Assembly: GCA_937975735.1 (NCBI GenBank)
Contig: CALJUI010000386.1
Coordinates: forward strand, 1-22,426
Origin: an uncultured Rubrivivax sp.
GTDB lineage: Bacteria > Pseudomonadota > Gammaproteobacteria > Burkholderiales > Burkholderiaceae_C
Direction: 5' to 3'
Length of the DNA: 22,426 nt
The translations under genes were made by a program, and so were the position numbers. Under the pieces are notes generated by a model, which saw only the letters and a list, made by a program, of their open reading frames with translations, did not search any database and was not told where the DNA came from. The stretch's first letter is position 1, and the number at the start of each line of letters is the position of its first letter. This document shows positions 1-7,934 of this stretch, in pieces.

Positions 1-103
1 GCTTCGGCAGCAAGAGCAGGCGCGCGCGACCGAGCCACTGCTCGCGCCTGAGCCAGCGCAGCGTGCGCCACAGGCGGCCGATCCGCGCTGCCGGTCCGGT
101 CAT
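1..103 (-). CDS. N-terminal fragment, possible heparinase II/III-family protein (cut by window edge)
   Basis: An ATG at 101-103 opens a frame that stays open to the left edge, giving about 34 residues. It starts 7 bases after the wecB stop, as expected for the next gene of the operon. The visible part is rich in Arg, Trp and Leu (MTGPAARIGRLWRTLRWL, then REQWLGRARLLLLP). This resembles the start of heparinase II/III-like proteins found in polysaccharide clusters, which often open with an R-x-W-x-T-x-R pattern followed by a short G-R-x-R segment. Such proteins often sit beside two-domain oxidoreductases and WecB in surface-glycan loci, which supports the guess. No catalytic part is visible, so the family call is tentative. 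That a gene starts here is more certain than what it encodes. Confidence 0.45.
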   Translation of the reverse strand, partial: MTGPAARIGRLWRTLRWLRREQWLGRARLLLLPK

Positions 104-110
104 GCGGCGC

Positions 111-1223
111 TCAGCGGCCCAGCAGACGGTCGAGGATCTCGGCGATGCGCTCGCCGGTGCGGCCGTCCCAAAGCTCAGGGATGCGGCCTTGCTTCCAGCG
201 GCCGTCGAAGAGCCTGTCGAGCGCCGGCTTCAGCGCCGCCGGGTCGGTGCCGATCAGCTCGTTGGTGCCGATGCTCACCGTCTCGGGCCGTTCGGTGCTG
301 TCGCGCAGCGTCACGCAGGGCACGCCGAGCACGGTGGTCTCCTCGGTGATGCCGCCACTGTCGGTGATGACGCCCTTGGCGTGCCTCACCAGGTGGTTGA
401 ACTCGAGGTAGGGCTGCGGCTCGACGACGCGAATGCACTGGGGTCGGTTCGGCAGCTGGGCCAGGGTCTTGGCGGTGCGCGGGTGCAATGGGAAGACCAC
501 CGGCAGGCCGCGCACGGCCTCGCCGACGGCGTCGATCAGTCGCGCGAAGCCGGCCTTGTCGTCGACGTTCGCCGGCCGGTGCAGCGTCATCACGAAGTAG
601 CCACCCGGCTGGAGACCGGCCTCGTCCCAGAATGGCGGTGGGCGCAGGCGCTCGAGGTTGGCCAGCAACGTGTCGATCATCGTGTTGCCGACGAAGAAGA
701 TGCGGTCGTCGCCGACGCCGGCGCGACGCAGGTTGGCGTTGGCGACCTCGCTGGTGGTGAAGAACCAGTTGGTGATGGCGTCGGTGACGAGGCGGTTGAT
801 CTCCTCGGGCATCGTCCAGTCGCCGGAGCGGATGCCGGCCTCGACATGGGCCACCGGGACGTGCAGCTTCTGCGCCGTGATCGCGCAGGCCATCGTCGAG
901 GTGACGTCGCCGACCACCAGGCACAGCGCGCTCGGCGCCTTCTGCAGCAGCGCCTCGTAGCGGGTCATGATGGCGGCGGTCTGCTCGGCCTGCGTGCCGG
1001 AGCCGACCTCGAGATTGACGTCCGGCGCCGGGATGCCGAGCTGGGTGAAGAAGTCGCCGGACATGCGCGCGTCGTAGTGCTGGCCGGTGTGCACGAGGCG
1101 CCAGCGCAGCGCGCTGCCGTCGGCCTGGCGGCGCTCGATCGCCTTCAGGATCGGCGCGATCTTCATGAAGTTCGGTCGGGCGCCGGCGATGACGTCGACC
1201 AGGGCGGGCGTGGGCGGGCTCAT
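111..1223 (-). CDS. wecB: UDP-N-acetylglucosamine 2-epimerase, non-hydrolysing (WecB/WbpI type)
   Basis: This 370-residue cytoplasmic enzyme is full length for the non-hydrolysing UDP-GlcNAc 2-epimerase family, which interconverts UDP-GlcNAc and UDP-ManNAc or their derivatives. Visible motifs are GARPNFMKIAP (14-24), HTGQHYD (45-51), VVGD (103-106), HVEAGIRS (126-133), MPEEINR (138-144), LHRPAN (214-219), FPLHPR (244-249) and DSGGITEE (288-295). Asp106, Glu128, Glu140/141 and His215 fit the catalytic and substrate positions of WecB. The ATG overlaps the stop of the preceding oxidoreductase (ATGA). Because an amidotransferase/HisH/HisF set and a GT4 lie upstream in the same operon, a WbpI-like role on a 2,3-diamino-uronic nucleotide sugar is an alternative to plain ManNAc synthesis; the sequence alone does not decide this. 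Confidence 0.93.
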   Translation of the reverse strand: MSPPTPALVDVIAGARPNFMKIAPILKAIERRQADGSALRWRLVHTGQHYDARMSGDFFTQLGIPAPDVNLEVGSGTQAEQTAAIMTRYEALLQKAPSALCLVVGDVTSTMACAITAQKLHVPVAHVEAGIRSGDWTMPEEINRLVTDAITNWFFTTSEVANANLRRAGVGDDRIFFVGNTMIDTLLANLERLRPPPFWDEAGLQPGGYFVMTLHRPANVDDKAGFARLIDAVGEAVRGLPVVFPLHPRTAKTLAQLPNRPQCIRVVEPQPYLEFNHLVRHAKGVITDSGGITEETTVLGVPCVTLRDSTERPETVSIGTNELIGTDPAALKPALDRLFDGRWKQGRIPELWDGRTGERIAEILDRLLGR

Positions 1224-3340
1224 CGAAGCGCCTCCTCGATCTGGATGCTGATGCGGCCGACCTCGAGCAGCTCGGCCAAGAGGATCGGCGCCGGGCCGCC
1301 GCTGCGAACGGCGGCGACGAAGGCCGCGGCGCAGGCGTCCTGGCCCTTGTCCTGGCGCCACAGCTTCATCGAGCCGAAGCCGGGCCAGCCGAAGCCGGTG
1401 AGCCGGCGGAAGTTGTCGAGCTGGAGCACGCGGCCGGCGGCGAAGACCTCCAGACGCTCCTTCGGAAAGGCCTTGCTGCCGTTGGCGAGGTAGTGCAGCA
1501 GGCCGAGCGATCCGTCGGCGAAACGCAAGGTGACGCTGGCGGTATCGGGCGTGGCGGCATCCATGCGCGCGACCTCGAAGCCGGTGATCGGCGCCGCGGC
1601 CAGATGGCGCAGCAGGTCGATGAAGTGGCAGCCCTCGCCGACCAGGCGGCCGCCGCCGATCTCGCGGTCCTGCGTCCAGTGGGTGGCCGGGATCGCGCCG
1701 GCGTTGACCGTCATGATCAAGGTCTTTGGCCCCGGCGCGCCGGCCAGCAGCTCGCGCATCTTCTGCACCTGCGGCGCGAAGCGGCGGTTGAAGCCGACCA
1801 TCAGCACGCGCGCCGCCGCCGCCGCGGCCTGCCCGATGCGGTCGATGTCGTCGAGCGTCAGCGCGAGCGGCTTCTCGACGAAGACATGCTTGCCGGCGGC
1901 CAGCGCGCGCAGCACATAGTCGGCGTGCGTGTCGTGGCGCGTGCTGATGACGACCGCGTCGGTGGCCGGGTCGTCGATCAGCGCCGCGCTGTCGGTGGTG
2001 GCCTCGGCGAAGCCGAACTTGCGTCCGAGGTGCACACTGCTGGCACCGCCGGCCGAGGCGATGCGCGCAAGCCGTACGCCGCTGCGCTTGAAGGCCGGGA
2101 TCAGCACCGCGCCCGCATAGTTGCCGGCGCCGATCACACTCAGCGCGGACGCGCCGTCCGGCACGTGCGCCGCCGCCGACGTTGTCGCCGCCAGTGCCAC
2201 CGTGCGTGCCGGCGCGCCGGCGCCTTCGCTGCGCTCGGTGTAGCGCAGCACGATGCCGAGCGAGGGCTCGCTGCCGCCGACCACCGCGTACGCTTGCTGG
2301 GCCTGTTCGATGTCGAAGCGGTGCGAGACGAGCGGTTCGACCTCGAGCTTGCCTTCGGCCAGCATGTCGAGCACGGCTTCGAAGTTGCGCTGCTCGGTCC
2401 AGCGGACGAAGCCGACCGGATAGTCCTGGCCCTTCTCCTCGTAGTCGGGGTCGTAGCGGCCCGGGCCGTATGAGCAGCTGACCTGGAAGCTGAGCTCCTT
2501 CTCGAAGAAGTCGGCGCGCGACAGCTCCAGACCCGTGACACCGACGAGCACGATGCGGCCACGCTTGCGGCACATCCGCGCCGCCTGGTGCACCGGCTCG
2601 CTGCTCTTGGTGCTGGCGGTGATCAGCACCGCATCGACGCCGCGCCCGCGCGAGAAGGCCGCCGCCGCATCCACCGGGTCGGCGCCGCTTTGCAGGTCGA
2701 CCACCTCGGCGCCGAAGCGACGTGCAAGCGCAAGCTTGTCGGCGTCGAAGTCCAGGCCGAGCACGCGGCAGCCCTGGGCGCGCAGCAGCTGCACCGTCAC
2801 GAGGCCGATCAGGCCGAGGCCGGTGACGACGACGGCCTCGCCGAGCGTCGGTTGGACGAGGCGGATGCCCTGCAGCGCGATCGCGCCGAGCACGGTGAAG
2901 GCGGCGGCCTCGTCATCGACGGCGTCCGGCACCCTGGCGCAGAGGTTCACCGGCACCGACACCAGTTCGGCGTGCTTGCCGTTGCTGGCGACACGGTCGC
3001 CGATGGCGAAGCCGGTCACGCCAGCGCCGACCTCGACCACCTCGCCGACGTTGCAGTAGCCCATCGGCAGCGGCTGATCGAGCTTGTGGCGCACCGCCTC
3101 GATCGTCGGCAGCAGACCGTCGGTGCGGATCTTGTCGAGCACCATGCGCACCTTGTCGGGCTGCTGACGCGCCTTGTCGATGAAGCCGGCCTTGCCGAAG
3201 TCGACCAGCATGCGTTCGGTGCCGACCGACACCAGGCTGCGCGTGCTGCGGATCAGCAGCTGGCCGCGGCCGGCGCGCGGCGACGGCACCTCGGCGACCT
3301 CGGTCGAGCCGTTCTTCAGGTTCTGCAGCACTTGTTTCAT
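1220..3340 (-). CDS. Two-domain oxidoreductase: MDR-type dehydrogenase fused to Gfo/Idh/MocA domain
   Basis: This 706-residue protein joins two oxidoreductase folds. Residues about 1-365 are a medium-chain dehydrogenase-like domain with the nucleotide-binding GLGLIG at 174-179; the four-cysteine structural zinc loop of classical alcohol dehydrogenases is not seen. After an Ala/Thr/Pro-rich linker (about 370-398), residues about 399-706 form a Gfo/Idh/MocA domain with GAGNYAG (404-410) and VEKP (488-491, Lys490). Such bi-domain oxidoreductases recur in surface-polysaccharide loci next to heparinase-like proteins, and their substrate is generally not established. The ATG at 3340 overlaps the upstream oxidoreductase stop; the longer open frame to 3904 runs back into that gene and is not used. 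Both Rossmann sites look intact, so it could carry out linked redox steps on a sugar or glycan. Confidence 0.88.
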   Translation of the reverse strand: MKQVLQNLKNGSTEVAEVPSPRAGRGQLLIRSTRSLVSVGTERMLVDFGKAGFIDKARQQPDKVRMVLDKIRTDGLLPTIEAVRHKLDQPLPMGYCNVGEVVEVGAGVTGFAIGDRVASNGKHAELVSVPVNLCARVPDAVDDEAAAFTVLGAIALQGIRLVQPTLGEAVVVTGLGLIGLVTVQLLRAQGCRVLGLDFDADKLALARRFGAEVVDLQSGADPVDAAAAFSRGRGVDAVLITASTKSSEPVHQAARMCRKRGRIVLVGVTGLELSRADFFEKELSFQVSCSYGPGRYDPDYEEKGQDYPVGFVRWTEQRNFEAVLDMLAEGKLEVEPLVSHRFDIEQAQQAYAVVGGSEPSLGIVLRYTERSEGAGAPARTVALAATTSAAAHVPDGASALSVIGAGNYAGAVLIPAFKRSGVRLARIASAGGASSVHLGRKFGFAEATTDSAALIDDPATDAVVISTRHDTHADYVLRALAAGKHVFVEKPLALTLDDIDRIGQAAAAAARVLMVGFNRRFAPQVQKMRELLAGAPGPKTLIMTVNAGAIPATHWTQDREIGGGRLVGEGCHFIDLLRHLAAAPITGFEVARMDAATPDTASVTLRFADGSLGLLHYLANGSKAFPKERLEVFAAGRVLQLDNFRRLTGFGWPGFGSMKLWRQDKGQDACAAAFVAAVRSGGPAPILLAELLEVGRISIQIEEALR

Positions 3341-4470
3341 GCGGTCTCGAGGGCCAGCGCCAACCTGGCCCGGGCCTGGGTGAAGGTGAAGTCCGACGCC
3401 GATTCGCCAGCCCGAACCATGTCGGCGATGTGCAGCATCAGCAGGGTCGATGCCTCGACCTCGGCCCAATCGCGCCGCGGCTCGGCATCGAAGGGCTGCA
3501 TGATCGCGCGCCGGTGGCCCGGGTCCTTCGGCCAGTAGCGACGGCTGAAGCGCTGTTGGCCCTGGCGCAGGACCATCTGCCGGAAGTCGTCGATCTGGCA
3601 CAGCGCCTGCGCATGCTGGATCTGGATCGACTCGTGGATGCCTTCGAAGGGTTCGTTGCGCGCCGACAGCACGATCGAGCAGAGGTCGGCCCGATCGCTC
3701 GTGATCGCGATGTTCATATTGTCGTCGCGCTCGCCCGGGTCGGCCCAGCTCAGCGCGATCTGCAGCCGATCGGGCAGGCCGCGCCAGGCCGCCACATGCA
3801 CGAAGAGGTCGAGCCAGTGGCCGACATTGCCGCAGATGCGCGTGCCCTCCTGCGGGCGGCGGTACCAGTGGTCGGCGCCGAGCTGATGGCCGGCGACGAA
3901 GCACTGCATCGAGATGCCGCCCTGCGGGTCGACCTGCAGCCGCTCGCGCAGGTCGCGCAGCGCGGCGGCGAAGGGCCGGTTGTAGCCGGCGAAGAGACGG
4001 CCGGGGCCGGCGCGCCGCGCGCGTTCGAGCACGGCCAGCTGAGCCAGGCTGACCGCGACCGGCTTCTCGACATAGGCGTCCAGGCCGCGCGCCAGCGCGC
4101 GTGACGCGTATTCGGCGTGCGTGGCATGGTTGGACGCGACATAGACGGTGCGCAGCCCCGGCGTGGCGAGCAGGGCGTCGACGTCGGGCGCCACCTGCGG
4201 CACCTTCAAGGCGCGTGCCAGCGAGCGCGCCTGGCGCTCTTCGATGTCGTGGCAGACGAGCAGCCGGCGGCCGAACCGGCGCTGCAGGAAGTAGCCGATG
4301 GTCGCGAAGGCGAACTGCCCGCAGCCGATGAGGCCAATGTCGCGCGGACCCAGGCGCGGACGCAGCACCGGCGGCGTCAGGCGCAGCCGGCCAGCGGCCT
4401 TGAACAGCGCGCGGCCAGGGCCGTAGATGCGCGTGAAGCGCAGGAGCTTGCGCAGTCCACCGTCGGTCAT
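3337..4470 (-). CDS. Gfo/Idh/MocA-family oxidoreductase
   Basis: This 377-residue NAD(P)-dependent oxidoreductase carries a short Arg-rich N-terminal extension, then a Rossmann fold with the dinucleotide motif GLIGCGQFA (46-54) and the family VEKP catalytic motif at 134-137 (Lys136). A later HWLDLF stretch fits the substrate-facing C-terminal domain, where a conserved His normally lies. The start at 4470 is 4 bases after the glycosyltransferase stop, and the stop overlaps the start of the two-domain oxidoreductase. In this context it probably oxidises, reduces or epimerises a nucleotide sugar or glycan residue. Having a second Gfo domain immediately downstream suggests consecutive steps on one substrate, but the substrate is unknown. 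The frame remains open upstream to 4881, inside the preceding gene; the ATG at 4470 gives the usual family length. Confidence 0.87.
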   Translation of the reverse strand: MTDGGLRKLLRFTRIYGPGRALFKAAGRLRLTPPVLRPRLGPRDIGLIGCGQFAFATIGYFLQRRFGRRLLVCHDIEERQARSLARALKVPQVAPDVDALLATPGLRTVYVASNHATHAEYASRALARGLDAYVEKPVAVSLAQLAVLERARRAGPGRLFAGYNRPFAAALRDLRERLQVDPQGGISMQCFVAGHQLGADHWYRRPQEGTRICGNVGHWLDLFVHVAAWRGLPDRLQIALSWADPGERDDNMNIAITSDRADLCSIVLSARNEPFEGIHESIQIQHAQALCQIDDFRQMVLRQGQQRFSRRYWPKDPGHRRAIMQPFDAEPRRDWAEVEASTLLMLHIADMVRAGESASDFTFTQARARLALALETA

Positions 4471-4474
4471 CGGT

Positions 4475-5692
4475 TCAGGCTGCCGCGCCGGCGACCCGGC
4501 GATAGAGATCGAGCAGGCGTGCGGCGTTGCGCTGCACGTCGAAGTTCGACTCGGCCATCGCACGCGCCGCCTCTCCCATGCGCCGCGTGGCGGTGCGGTC
4601 GCGTGCCAGCCGCTCGATGGCATCGGCAAGAGCGGCAGGCTCGCGAGGGGGCACCGCGAGACCGGTCCGGCCGTGCACCAGGGTGTCGGCGCGTGGCGCC
4701 CGCACCGCGACCACGCTGGGCACGCCGAAGAAGGCAGCCTCGAAGATCGGCCGCCCGGGCGCGTCGTAGTGCGAGGGGAAGCACAGCATGTCCATGCGCC
4801 GATAGGCGCGTGCGATCTCCTTCGTGAAGCCGAGCATGTGGAAACGGCCCTGCAGGCCGTGGCGCCGCAGGGCGGCTTCAACCTCGGCGCGCATGTTCTG
4901 CGCCAGGCCGAGCCGCTTCAGCAGCGCCGCCTTCACGCCGCGCGAGGGCTGCACGTCGTCGCCGACGATCAGGAACTCGACGTCGACGCCGCGGGCGTCG
5001 AGAAGGCGGGCTGCCTCGACGAGGTCGAGGATGCCTTTGACGAGCAGCAGGTTGCCGACGAATCCGACCTTGAAGGACTCGGCGCGCAGCCCCGCCAGCC
5101 GCGCCTCGAAGGCGTCGTCGGCGCCAGCCGCGCGGGCTGGCGCGAACGCGTTGTGGATGACCTCCACCGGCAGATCGGCTGGCAGACTGGCGCGCACGTT
5201 CTGGTCGATCGCCACCACGGCGGCGGCGCGGCGCAGCGCGCGGTGCAGCCAGTGCGTGCGCGCCATGACGGTGTCGTCGTGCGCGACCGACCGCACGTGC
5301 ACGACGGCGGGAGCCTTGAACCGGCGCTGCGCCAGCCACAGCACCGGCAGGCCGGTGAACTCGTTCAGGTGGATCAGATCGACCTCGCCCCAGCGGCGGC
5401 GCGCATGCCGCAGCGCCAGCCAGCTGAACGGCAGGTAGGCCAGCTCGCGCAGCACGACCAGCCAGCGCAGCCGACGGTAGTGGCTGTACTGCGTGTGGTC
5501 GAACTTGCACAGGCCGCGCGCCGATTCGACCTCACCGAGCTGGGCGAAGTAGGGCGTGACGCTGCCGCGCTGGGTCACGAAGCGGGCCTGCACGGCGCCT
5601 TCCGGAAAGGCCCGCACCGCCTCGAACAGGCTGCGCGACGCGCCGCCGAAGGGTCCGATCATGTGCAGGTAGAGAACGCGCAGCGGCTTCAT
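4475..5692 (-). CDS. Glycosyltransferase family 4 (GT-B fold)
   Basis: This 405-residue predicted cytoplasmic or membrane-associated glycosyltransferase has a GT-B N-terminal domain with a glycine-rich loop (GPFGGASRS, 13-21) and a C-terminal GT4-like domain with VGNLLLVKG (212-220), then FPSHYDAPGRPIFEAAFFG (305-323) holding the donor-binding Glu318. These are features of retaining glycosyltransferases that use nucleotide sugars. The ATG at 5692 overlaps the amidotransferase stop. It probably adds one residue of the repeat unit to the lipid-linked acceptor. Its place just after an amidotransferase parallels WbpG-WbpH in the Pseudomonas aeruginosa O5 locus (from memory), so the amidinated sugar or its neighbour could be its donor; that is inference. 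Confidence 0.9.
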   Translation of the reverse strand: MKPLRVLYLHMIGPFGGASRSLFEAVRAFPEGAVQARFVTQRGSVTPYFAQLGEVESARGLCKFDHTQYSHYRRLRWLVVLRELAYLPFSWLALRHARRRWGEVDLIHLNEFTGLPVLWLAQRRFKAPAVVHVRSVAHDDTVMARTHWLHRALRRAAAVVAIDQNVRASLPADLPVEVIHNAFAPARAAGADDAFEARLAGLRAESFKVGFVGNLLLVKGILDLVEAARLLDARGVDVEFLIVGDDVQPSRGVKAALLKRLGLAQNMRAEVEAALRRHGLQGRFHMLGFTKEIARAYRRMDMLCFPSHYDAPGRPIFEAAFFGVPSVVAVRAPRADTLVHGRTGLAVPPREPAALADAIERLARDRTATRRMGEAARAMAESNFDVQRNAARLLDLYRRVAGAAA

Positions 5693-6804
5693 CCGATCAG
5701 GCGGCGTCCGCTGTTGAGAAGCTTCTTCGCCTTGGCGAACCAGTCGCGGCTGGTCTTGTAGTCGTGGAAGGTCTTGTTCGGCGCGTCCATGATGGCCTGG
5801 AACTGGTCTTCCGACAGACCGAGCTTCTTGCGGCTGTACTCGCGGTCCTCGAGCAGGGCCTTCTCCGGGTACACCGGCTCGTCCATCGCCTTCAGCGCCT
5901 GCTCGCGCGTCATCTGGCCGGACAGGATCAGGGTCGACAGGTGCGCCTTGCGCTTGTCGATGTCGAACTTCCTCGGCAGCACGTAGGCCTGGTAAAAGCG
6001 CGTGTAGATCGATTCGTAATGCTTGCCGCCGTAGTAGACCCAGCCGAGCTTGTCCTTCAGCAGCTGCATGGCGGCCGCCTTGTCGTACTCGATGTGGTTG
6101 AGGATTGAGACCATGCGGATGCGGCGCACGAACATGTAGTAGGCCAGCTTGGGAAGCGAGAAGTGCGGATAGGTCGACAGCTTCCGGCGGCCGAAGCGGC
6201 GCTGCACGTCGCGCACGTAGCGCCAGTCGAAGTAGCCGTAGCCCCACTTCTCCGGCAGCACGGCCTCGGTGGCCACATTGGTGCCGGTGATCACGTGGCG
6301 CAGGCCATGCCTGGCCGCCATTTCGTAGAGCAGGGCGAAGATCGCGTGGTCGGTCGGCACCTCGCCGTCGGGCGTCGAGGCTTTCAGGAAGGCGATCTGC
6401 AGGTCGCGGAACTCCTCCCAGTCGATGACGTGGGTGTAGAGGTCGATGCCCAGGGTCTTGAGCGTCTTCTCGATGTTGGCCACCGCCAGCTCGGAGTTCC
6501 AGCCGTTGTCCAGGTGCACCGCCAGCGGGCGCAGGCCGAGGTCCTTGACCAGCCACGCGACGTAGGTGCTGTCGACGCCGCCGCTGACGCCGATCACGCA
6601 GTCGTAGTCCCTGCCCTTGGACGCGGCCTTGATCTCGGCGACCAGCGCGGACAGGCGCGCCGGCCGCTCGGCGGAGGGGATCACGCGCTCGCGCACGACG
6701 ACGTCGTAGCGATGACAGTGGTTGCAGACGCCGGCCGCATCGAAGGTGATGTCGGGGTCGGTCGTGTCCATGATGCAGCGCGTGCAGGTCTGTTTCGGCG
6801 TCAT
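5689..6804 (-). CDS. N-acetyl sugar amidotransferase, PseA/WbpG type (module 2)
   Basis: This 371-residue enzyme belongs to the PP-loop ATPase family that turns an N-acetyl group of a sugar into an acetamidino group, using ATP and ammonia supplied by a HisH/HisF-type glutaminase and channel. Visible features are a probable zinc-binding pair of CxxC motifs (Cys7/Cys10 and Cys27/Cys30) and the ATP-pyrophosphatase loop SGGVDS (74-79). The opening TCTRCIMDTTDPDITFD is typical of WbpG-like members. The ATG at 6804 overlaps the stop of the membrane-protein gene; the frame reaches back to 6918 inside that gene, but only this start places the zinc motif at the N terminus. Its likely partners are the HisH at 8694-9305 and HisF at 7931-8692, from which it is separated by one gene. 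The substrate is unknown; a 2,3-diamino uronic acid or a nonulosonate are both reasonable. Confidence 0.9.
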   Translation of the reverse strand: MTPKQTCTRCIMDTTDPDITFDAAGVCNHCHRYDVVVRERVIPSAERPARLSALVAEIKAASKGRDYDCVIGVSGGVDSTYVAWLVKDLGLRPLAVHLDNGWNSELAVANIEKTLKTLGIDLYTHVIDWEEFRDLQIAFLKASTPDGEVPTDHAIFALLYEMAARHGLRHVITGTNVATEAVLPEKWGYGYFDWRYVRDVQRRFGRRKLSTYPHFSLPKLAYYMFVRRIRMVSILNHIEYDKAAAMQLLKDKLGWVYYGGKHYESIYTRFYQAYVLPRKFDIDKRKAHLSTLILSGQMTREQALKAMDEPVYPEKALLEDREYSRKKLGLSEDQFQAIMDAPNKTFHDYKTSRDWFAKAKKLLNSGRRLIG

Positions 6805-7934
6805 GTCGTCGGTACGGGGGGAGAGGGGGTAACCGGCTGAGGCGATACGGGGCGCCCGCGGCGCCGCCGCTTCTGACCCAGCCCGGTGAAGATCCGGGAA
6901 GTCGGATCCGGCGTGCACAGTGCGGCGGCCCAGAGTACGAAGACCGGAAAGAAGTACCTTGGCGTGTAGATGGGCGTCAAGGCGAAGATGACCGTGTAGA
7001 TGACACTCAGGTACACGAGGTCATTTCGCAGCGTCAGGCGGCCGCGCCTCCACAGCGCGACGAAGAGCAGCAACGAGGTCGTCGAGTGCAGCAGTTGCCA
7101 GACGTCGTTGTAAATGTTTTGCGGGGCCACCAGGCGGTCCAGCCGCAGTCCCATCCCGAACAGGAGGTGTGCGGCCTTGATGGGGAACACCAGGATGTAC
7201 AGGCCCAGGTCCTGAAGACTGACCAGGCTCTGGTACAGACCCGAACCCTCGTACTCGTCGGCCGCGAGCTCGAAAACCAGCCGGATAGGCTCGAGTACAG
7301 GGGCCAAGGCCACATAGATCGCTGACAGAGCGACCAGCAGCACGAAGATGGAGGTGGTTCGTCGTTCGCGCAGAAGATTGGCCCGAGACAGCATCAGGGC
7401 CATCAGCAGCACGACGAGAGTCAGCTGCCAGCGAACCAGCACGGATAGCGCAGTCGCCAGCAGGAACAGGGGGATCGAGCGGACGGCGAAGGCCCGCAGC
7501 AGCAGGGCAAGGCAGATGAGCGAGAGGATCTCCTTGTTGACCGACAGCACGCTCGACACGGTGATCGGATTGATCAGCAGCAGTAGAAGGTAGTGGGGGG
7601 CACTCATCCCGAGCGTACGAGCCATGGTCATCACGGCGATCACGAGCAACGCCGCATTTATTACCATCACGCCGTAGTAGTCGTTTCCGACCGCACGCAG
7701 CAGCACGAAAGGCCCGAGGAAATTTCCGGCGACACCGATCATGTCGGCCGCAGACTCGACGTGATCGAGTTCACCGCGCGCCAGCTCGTGGTATGTCGAC
7801 GAATCGGCAAAGAACTGGAACTCGCTCCGACCCTCCAGGGCATCTATGCCCAGGCTGGCCAAGAAAGCGGCGCAAAGCAGCGCCAGGCCCACGACCATCG
7901 CGAATGCCACTGGAAGTCGCGAGGGGCGCCTCAT
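6801..7934 (-). CDS. Polytopic membrane protein, candidate Wzy-type polymerase
   Basis: This 377-residue integral membrane protein has roughly nine or ten hydrophobic segments, beginning with an N-terminal anchor (about 8-28), then a polar stretch with FADSSTYHELARG (42-54), and several helices separated by short loops. The segment SVNKEILSLICLALLLRAF carries an N-K-E motif often seen in Wzy and EpsG-like polymerases. The C terminus is a basic, proline-rich tail (KRRRRGRPVSPQPVTPSPP). Together with a Wzx-like flippase in the same operon this suggests the oligosaccharide-unit polymerase, although a GT-C-like transferase is possible; these families share little sequence. Its GC content is visibly lower than that of neighbours (about 55-62% in sampled lines against 75-80% in the flanking oxidoreductase), as is common for wzy genes. 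Both ends overlap neighbouring genes by ATGA. Confidence 0.68.
   Translation of the reverse strand: MRRPSRLPVAFAMVVGLALLCAAFLASLGIDALEGRSEFQFFADSSTYHELARGELDHVESAADMIGVAGNFLGPFVLLRAVGNDYYGVMVINAALLVIAVMTMARTLGMSAPHYLLLLLINPITVSSVLSVNKEILSLICLALLLRAFAVRSIPLFLLATALSVLVRWQLTLVVLLMALMLSRANLLRERRTTSIFVLLVALSAIYVALAPVLEPIRLVFELAADEYEGSGLYQSLVSLQDLGLYILVFPIKAAHLLFGMGLRLDRLVAPQNIYNDVWQLLHSTTSLLLFVALWRRGRLTLRNDLVYLSVIYTVIFALTPIYTPRYFFPVFVLWAAALCTPDPTSRIFTGLGQKRRRRGRPVSPQPVTPSPPVPTT

Noticed and set aside
63..1493. Long plus-strand open frames such as 63-1493, 1493-2473, 4427-5761 and 20177-21415
   Set aside because: They lie antisense to genes with clear family motifs, are rich in Arg/Ala/Gly/His/Val without recognisable domains, and arise from the third-position GC bias of the real minus-strand genes.
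1220..3904. Long minus-strand frame starting at 3904 for the two-domain oxidoreductase
   Set aside because: The first 188 residues are out-of-frame translation of the upstream oxidoreductase; the ATG at 3340 begins the homologous protein and overlaps the upstream stop.
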